Part shown: piece after piece, positions 59,601 through 64,000 of the stretch
How the letters are laid out: every line of letters starts with the position of its first letter
Position numbering within the stretch: position 1 is the stretch's first letter
NCBI GenBank assembly: GCA_052148435.1
Contig: JBKQIF010000041.1
Coordinates: 42,386-106,385, forward strand
DNA length: 64,000 bases
DNA from: JBEKYD01 sp052148435
GTDB taxonomy: Bacteria; Acidobacteriota; Terriglobia; Bryobacterales; Bryobacteraceae
Direction: 5' to 3'
The notes under the pieces: model-generated
What the model was told of the DNA's origin: nothing
Databases searched by the model: none
What the model saw: the letters and a program-made list of their open reading frames with translations, nothing else
Made by a program: the position numbers and the translations under genes

Positions 59601-61726
59601 TGAAACGGCGGGAACCAGCCGGGAATCCCAGCCGGCGCGGCTTTCTAGCGCTGGGCGGAACCGGGCTGTTCGTGTCCTTCGCCGCGGAGCGATCGCCCGC
59701 GTTTCAGCAGGCGGCCGATCAGGTGTATCCCTCCGACTGGAACGCCTATCTGCGCATCGGCGCCGATGGCCGCGTCACGTGCTTCGCCGGCAAGGTGGAA
59801 TTAGGCCAGGGCACCACGACCGCTCTGGCGCAAATGCTGGCTGAGGAACTGGATGTCGCCTTCGATTCGGTCGATATGGTAATGGCGGATACTGGCGTGT
59901 GCCCGTGGGACAGGGCCACCGTAGGTTCGCTCGGCATCTCGCAATTCGGCCCGGTGCTGCGCGCGGCCGGAGCGGAGGCGCGGTCGGTGCTGCTTGAAAT
60001 GGCGGCCGAGCGTCTGCGCGTGCCGGTCGAACGCTTGCAGGTCGCGGCCGGAGTGGTCGCCGATTCTGCGGCGCCGGGCAACCGCGTCAGCTACGCACAA
60101 ATGGTCGGGGGCAAGCGCATCGAACGCCATGTCCAGGGGGCGCCGTTGAAGCCCGCTTCGGCATTCCGCATCGTGGGACAATTTGTGCCGCGCAAGGACG
60201 CGGTGGACAAGGTCACCGGCAAGGCGAAGTACTCCGCCGATGTGATTCTGCCAGGTCTACTGCACGCCCGTCTGGTGCGGCCGCCGGTGCTGGGCGCCCG
60301 ACTGAGGGGCGCCGACACGAGCGCGGCGGAGAATCTGCCTGGAGTGCGCGTGATCCGGGACGAAGGGCTGATCGCGGTTCTGCACGAGCGGCCGGACATG
60401 GCCGACGAGGCGCTGAAGCTGGTGAAGGCGGAATTCGATCGCCCGCAGCCGGGACCAGACGACAAAACGATTTTCGATCACCTGGTGAAAAACGCGCCTG
60501 CGCCGCAGGTGGTGGGTGAAAAGGGAAGTCTGGCCGAGGGGGAAAAGCTGGCGACCACGGTGGCGGCCCGAAAATACATGAACGGCTACATCGCGCACGC
60601 GGTCCTCGAGACCTACTCGGCGATGGCGAGCGTGGAGGGGTCGAGAGCGACAGTCTGGGCCAGCACGCAGGTGCCGTTCCGCACCAAACAAGAGGTGGCT
60701 CAGGTTTTGGGTGTGCCGCCGGACAACGTTCGTGTGATTGCGTCGTTCGTCGGCGGCGCTTTCGGCGGAAAGTGCCACGGGACGCCGCCGCTCGAAGCCG
60801 CGCGGCTCTCGAGGATTACCGGCAGACCCGTACAGGTGGTGTTCGATCGCGCGGAGGAGTTCCGGTTCGGCAGGTTGTGTCCCGCTGCCGTGGTGGAGAT
60901 CCGTTCGGGGTTGACCGGCGAAGGCAAACTGGCCTTCTGGGACTTCAAAACCTATGGCGGAGGTCCCCAGGAGGCGAAGTCGTTCTACGATGCGCCACAC
61001 CAACGCACGCTATCGGCCGGCTCCTGGCAGGCGGCGAGCAATCCGCCGGGCCTGCATCCGCTCGGCGTGGGCACTTGGCGTGCGCCGGCGGGGCCCACCA
61101 ACACGTTCGCGCGTGAATCCCACATCGACGTTCTGGCCAACATGGTGGGCGCGGACCCGGTGGAATTCCGTCTCCGGAACTTGTCCGACAAGCGCATGCG
61201 GCGCGCGCTGGAGATCGCCGCGGAGAGGTTCGCGTGGAAGCCGGCGAAAACGCCCAGCGGACGCGGAGTGGGGGTCGCGTGCGGTGTCTATTCGGGGACG
61301 TACATGGCCACCATGGCGGAGGTAAACGTGGACAGAGAATCCGGCCAGGTCAAGGTGAAGCGCATCGTCTTCGCGCACGACCAGGGGCCGACGGTGAGCC
61401 CGGAAGGCACGCGCCAGCAGATAGAAGGGGCAATCGTCATGGGGTTGGGCTACGCGCTGACCGAGGAGGTGCGGTTTCAGAGCGGCGACGTCCTAAGCCG
61501 GAATTTCGATACCTATGAAATTCCGCGCTACTCCCGGCTGCCGAAGATGGAGATCGTGCTGATCGACAACCCGGAAGCGCCGGTTTCGGGGTGCGGCGAA
61601 CCGCCCGTTATCAACATGGGCGCAGCGATCGCAAATGCGATTTTCGACGCGGTTGGCGTCCGGCTGCTGCAGTTGCCCATGACTCCGCAGCGTGTGCTAG
61701 CCTCGATTTCCACGGTACTACCTTGA
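59600..61726 (+). CDS. Tat-exported molybdopterin subunit of a xanthine oxidase family hydroxylase (IorB-like)
   Basis: 708 aa from ATG 59600. Tat leader NPSRRGFLALGGTGLFVSF. Molybdopterin-site motifs: KVELGQGTTTALAQMLAEEL, GAFGGKCHGTPPLEAARLSR, WRAPAGPTNTFARESHIDVL and the catalytic Glu in SGCGEPPVINMGAAIANAIF. Order and leader match the exported IorB / aldehyde dehydrogenase type that delivers electrons to cytochrome c, not the FAD-bearing cytoplasmic xanthine dehydrogenases. No FAD subunit gene is present. The substrate (N-heterocycle or aldehyde) is unknown. Many cytochromes c in this window could accept its electrons. Confidence 0.9.
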   Translation: MKRREPAGNPSRRGFLALGGTGLFVSFAAERSPAFQQAADQVYPSDWNAYLRIGADGRVTCFAGKVELGQGTTTALAQMLAEELDVAFDSVDMVMADTGVCPWDRATVGSLGISQFGPVLRAAGAEARSVLLEMAAERLRVPVERLQVAAGVVADSAAPGNRVSYAQMVGGKRIERHVQGAPLKPASAFRIVGQFVPRKDAVDKVTGKAKYSADVILPGLLHARLVRPPVLGARLRGADTSAAENLPGVRVIRDEGLIAVLHERPDMADEALKLVKAEFDRPQPGPDDKTIFDHLVKNAPAPQVVGEKGSLAEGEKLATTVAARKYMNGYIAHAVLETYSAMASVEGSRATVWASTQVPFRTKQEVAQVLGVPPDNVRVIASFVGGAFGGKCHGTPPLEAARLSRITGRPVQVVFDRAEEFRFGRLCPAAVVEIRSGLTGEGKLAFWDFKTYGGGPQEAKSFYDAPHQRTLSAGSWQAASNPPGLHPLGVGTWRAPAGPTNTFARESHIDVLANMVGADPVEFRLRNLSDKRMRRALEIAAERFAWKPAKTPSGRGVGVACGVYSGTYMATMAEVNVDRESGQVKVKRIVFAHDQGPTVSPEGTRQQIEGAIVMGLGYALTEEVRFQSGDVLSRNFDTYEIPRYSRLPKMEIVLIDNPEAPVSGCGEPPVINMGAAIANAIFDAVGVRLLQLPMTPQRVLASISTVLP

Positions 61727-61937
61727 CCTGACAGTTGGCTGGTTTTGGCAGGCTCAGGCGAAGCGGATCAGGAGTTGCTTATTGCCGACCACGGCATTTT
61801 CGCCGCTTTGTCCGCCGGACCGGCGGCGACCAGGTAGCGAAACGCGAGCGTTTCCGTTTACTTGGTTGACAACCGGCGAGCAGGATGCCATCCTTGCCCA
61901 CGAAGATGCGCATTTCCTGGCGCTCAATGGAGGTCAC

Positions 61938-62990
61938 ATGAAGCGTTCTCATCCCGTCCGTTTCCCCGCAGCCTTGTGCTTGCTGCTTCCCGTCATTTCC
62001 CTCCTCGCATTTCAGACCGGACGCGGCTACCATCTGCTCAAGAAGATTCCTTTCGGCGCGGCCGAGGGCGGTATCGAATACTTCGACTACATCACCTTTG
62101 ACGCCGCCGCGCGCCACGCCTACCTCTCGCATGGCACCGAGGTCATCGTGGTGGACGCCGATAGCGGCACGACTGTCGGCAAGATTACCGGCTTAAAGCG
62201 TTGCCACGGAATTGCTCTGGCTCCGGAACTCGGCTGCGGATTCATCAGCGACGGTGACGCCGGCGAAGCCGTCATTTTCGATCTCAAAACGCTCAAAAGC
62301 CTCGGCCGGGTCAAGGCCGATTCAGATGCCGATTCCATTCTCTACGATCACGCTTCCAAGCGCGTGTTCGTTTTCAACGGTAATCCCAAAAGCAGTACCG
62401 TTATCGACCCCGCCAAGGGCACGGTCCTGACCACACTGCAACTCGGCGGCTCTCCCGAGCAAGCCGTGGCCGACGGCAACGGCGCTATCTTCGACAACCT
62501 CGAAGACACCAATGAAGTGATCGCCATCGATTCCAAAGCTCTAAAGATCAAAGCGCGCTGGCCCGTCGCGCCCGGCGGACAGCCGGTCTCCATGGCTATG
62601 GATCGCCAGCACCGCCGGCTCTTCATCGGATGCCGCAACCCCAAGGTCCTGTTGGTGATGGATGCCGATACCGGAAGAATCATTGGCCAGCCGTTCCCCA
62701 TCGGCGACCGCGTGGACAGCAACGTCTTCGACGCGCAAACCGCGATTGCCGCGGCCTCCACCCGCGAAGGCACCATCCATTTGATTCACGAAGATTCCCC
62801 CAACCAGTTCAGTTCAGTCGAGACGGTGAAGACCGAGTTCGGCGCGAAAACCATGGCGCTCGATCCCAAGACGCACAACTTACTAGTAGACACAACCGAC
62901 TTCGAAACCCCCGCGCCCACGGCCAAGCAGCCCAATCCGCAGCCCCGCCCCAAGCCCGGTACCTTCCGCCTGCTGATTTACGGCCGCTGA
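61938..62990 (+). CDS. secreted YVTN/YncE-like beta-propeller protein
   Basis: 350 aa from ATG 61938, with GGAGG six bases upstream. Signal peptide FPAALCLLLPVISLLAFQTG. Seven-bladed propeller text: FDYITFDAAARHAYLSHGTE, VVDADSGTTVGKITGLKRCH, FISDGDAGEAVIFDLKTLKS, KRVFVFNGNPKSSTVIDPAK, AMDRQHRRLFIGCRNPKVLL. The C-terminal Pro-rich tail is short. YncE-like propellers bind DNA, peptides or metals outside the cell; which is unknown here. It appears monocistronic. Confidence 0.87.
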   Translation: MKRSHPVRFPAALCLLLPVISLLAFQTGRGYHLLKKIPFGAAEGGIEYFDYITFDAAARHAYLSHGTEVIVVDADSGTTVGKITGLKRCHGIALAPELGCGFISDGDAGEAVIFDLKTLKSLGRVKADSDADSILYDHASKRVFVFNGNPKSSTVIDPAKGTVLTTLQLGGSPEQAVADGNGAIFDNLEDTNEVIAIDSKALKIKARWPVAPGGQPVSMAMDRQHRRLFIGCRNPKVLLVMDADTGRIIGQPFPIGDRVDSNVFDAQTAIAAASTREGTIHLIHEDSPNQFSSVETVKTEFGAKTMALDPKTHNLLVDTTDFETPAPTAKQPNPQPRPKPGTFRLLIYGR

Positions 62991-63065
62991 ACCCCCGTAA
63001 GCTCGCGGGAAATCATCTCACGGCAAGACGCCAAAACGCAAAGAAGAGCCCCCACGAGAATCTCC

Positions 63066-63274
63066 CCTGACGCCGCGGTTGATTCTGAGGTGACCATCCA
63101 CCACGGTACCGTCGCTTCTGGCCAACACCGGACATTTGAGTCCGAACTCGCGGATGCTGCTGTGCTGCACATGCGATCCACGGCAGCGTCGTTTTTCCGG
63201 GGATTGCGAGAGTAGAAGACGAATTTGTCGATGTGCCAGATTTCGATTACCAGCGGCTGCGGAGACTTAATCAT
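63066..63274 (-). pseudogene. frameshifted, truncated ParB/Srx-like nuclease-domain relic
   Basis: From 63274 the minus strand reads MIKSPQPLVIEIWHIDKFVF, then SRNPRKNDAAVDRMC. Near 63178 a frame change is needed; the next frame reads SSIREFGLKCPVLARSDGTV and VDGHLRI. Together this is the ParB-like N-terminal domain found in phage and DNA-methylase-linked ParB proteins (family pattern: PxIDKLVPYARNPRKNDxAVDRM...REFGFxxPVLxRxDGxVxDGHLRL). The rest of the protein is gone. Confidence 0.75.
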
Positions 63275-63349
63275 TCCGCCCCCTGAATAGTTCGCCGTTT
63301 CAGCCGTCAACAGTCAAGTGAAGCGACGAAGGAGGTCGAGAGTTATTCA

Positions 63350-63733
63350 TCAGAACTTCAATTCGATACGGATCGCGTGGGACGGAGTTGTGCCTATGGT
63401 CTTGACCGTATGTACCGTTGCTTCGGACCAGGAGGCCGTGCCCCCTTTCCGTTCCTGGACGGTTTTCTTGCCATCCTGCGTGGTCTGTTCGTTGGTGTAG
63501 GTATTCAGGTAAACGACCACGCCGTGGGGATGTCGATGCATTGGCTCGGTGACGCCCACCGGAATTTGATCGTCTATTACCCGTACGAACTGGTTTTCCA
63601 GAATTAGATGCTGTGTGGCGGCACATACCTTCAGGGAATCGAGCGGGTCGTTCGCCACCTGGGGGAATGCCAGAAAAGCGGCTCCCAGGCAAGTCGCGAC
63701 GACCGCGATCCAGATCTTAAGTCCTCTGCGCAT
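63350..63733 (-). CDS. secreted cupin-domain protein
   Basis: 127 aa. Leader GLKIWIAVVATCLGAAFLAF is a signal peptide. One cupin: VRVIDDQIPVGVTEPMHRHP with HGVVVYLNTYT carries the His-rich metal motif (HRHPHG), and ATVHTVKTIGTTPSHAIRIE is the second half with one His. It is compact and periplasmic. Ligand unknown; a metal-binding or sensing role is likely. It stands alone between the ParB relic and the IS edge. Confidence 0.8.
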   Translation of the reverse strand: MRRGLKIWIAVVATCLGAAFLAFPQVANDPLDSLKVCAATQHLILENQFVRVIDDQIPVGVTEPMHRHPHGVVVYLNTYTNEQTTQDGKKTVQERKGGTASWSEATVHTVKTIGTTPSHAIRIELKF

Positions 63734-63925
63734 GGCTTCTAGTATATACGTCGTGCCTCTGCGGCGCCTTCCTACCTGTGTGCGTACGCTTGGTCAACGG
63801 AAGAGTTTGGAGGAACCGTCGAGTTTCGCGCAGCCATCAGAGGGGCCGCGCGGGCAATTGTGAGTATTCTGAGTAGGTGGTTATTTACTTGACTCAGGTT
63901 AACACAACCTGTAGTATTGCAGGCT

Positions 63926-64000
63926 ATGGAGGAATACCCGCGGAACCTGAGCGAGTTTGAGGCTTGGTTTGCGACCGAGCAGGCGTGCCGGGAATACTTG
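63926..64000 (+). mobile_element. start of an IS1595-family transposase, cut by the window edge
   Basis: The final 25 codons read MEEYPRNLSEFEAWFATEQA followed by CREYL. This is the usual start of IS1595/ISXO2-type transposases (pattern: P-x-x-x-x-E-F-x-x-x-F-x-(T/S)-E-x-A-C-x-x-Y-L), before the zinc-ribbon and DDE domains that would follow past the window. The AT-rich bases at 63865-63925 may contain the left inverted repeat. Confidence 0.7.

Noticed and set aside
1..64000. CRISPR array, tRNA, rRNA or riboswitch
   Set aside because: No regularly spaced repeats and no cloverleaf or rRNA core sequence was found by eye. A tRNAscan/Infernal run would be decisive.

Overview
The window reads as chromosome of a high-GC acidobacterium, most likely of the Bryobacterales/Solibacter type. 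That placement is an inference from gene content: a DUF1549/DUF1501/PPC gene trio, many secreted oxidoreductase and sugar-acid genes, multihaem cytochromes, Ku/LigD, and small palindromic intergenic repeats. No rRNA or tRNA gene was seen that would settle it. Coding is dense, on both strands, with many ATGA/GTGA stop-start overlaps.

Region by region: 0.1-8 kb holds a secreted glycosidase-like/SUMF1 fusion, a glycyl-radical enzyme with its activase, then a debris field (hsdR relic, 5'-truncated GH35-like gene). 8-12 kb holds sugar and small-molecule enzymes (aldo/keto reductase, ROK protein, PIG-L deacetylase, dienelactone hydrolase). 12.3-17.7 kb is an operon MBOAT / SGNH / SGNH / ACP / KAS-III-like, resembling a Dlt-type surface acylation machine; the KAS-III protein has Ser in place of the catalytic Cys, and a degenerate 120-bp copy of its gene lies 1.4 kb downstream. 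18.9-26.9 kb holds a VapBC pair, an amidotransferase, an actin-fold ATPase, an amidase, a DUF1537 kinase, a broken BrnT with intact BrnA, a fucose/arabinose-isomerase-like protein and UbiX. 27.1-30.1 kb is a five-gene cassette of unknown function around a YiiX-like papain-fold hydrolase. 30-33.6 kb is the divergent Ku/LigD end-joining pair.

The most striking block is 34.5-47.4 kb, all on the minus strand: two OmcA/MtrC-like decahaem cytochromes, a DmsE/MtrA-like decahaem cytochrome, an outer-membrane beta-barrel candidate, a four-haem cytochrome c, a Rieske protein, a b6f-like cytochrome b, a nine-haem membrane-anchored cytochrome, and a second four-haem cytochrome c. The order suggests one electron path from quinol at the inner membrane to the cell surface (or the reverse). 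A NarX/NarL-type two-component pair lies just beyond it.

50-64 kb holds a coiled-coil protein, RidA, the DUF1549/DUF1501/PPC trio, galT, ThuA, a two-subunit exported molybdenum hydroxylase, a beta-propeller protein, a frameshifted ParB-like relic, a cupin, and the first codons of an IS1595-type transposase running off the right edge. Two small repeat families with inverted-repeat ends recur in the intergenic spaces. All functional assignments come from reading translated sequence by eye; no database search was run.
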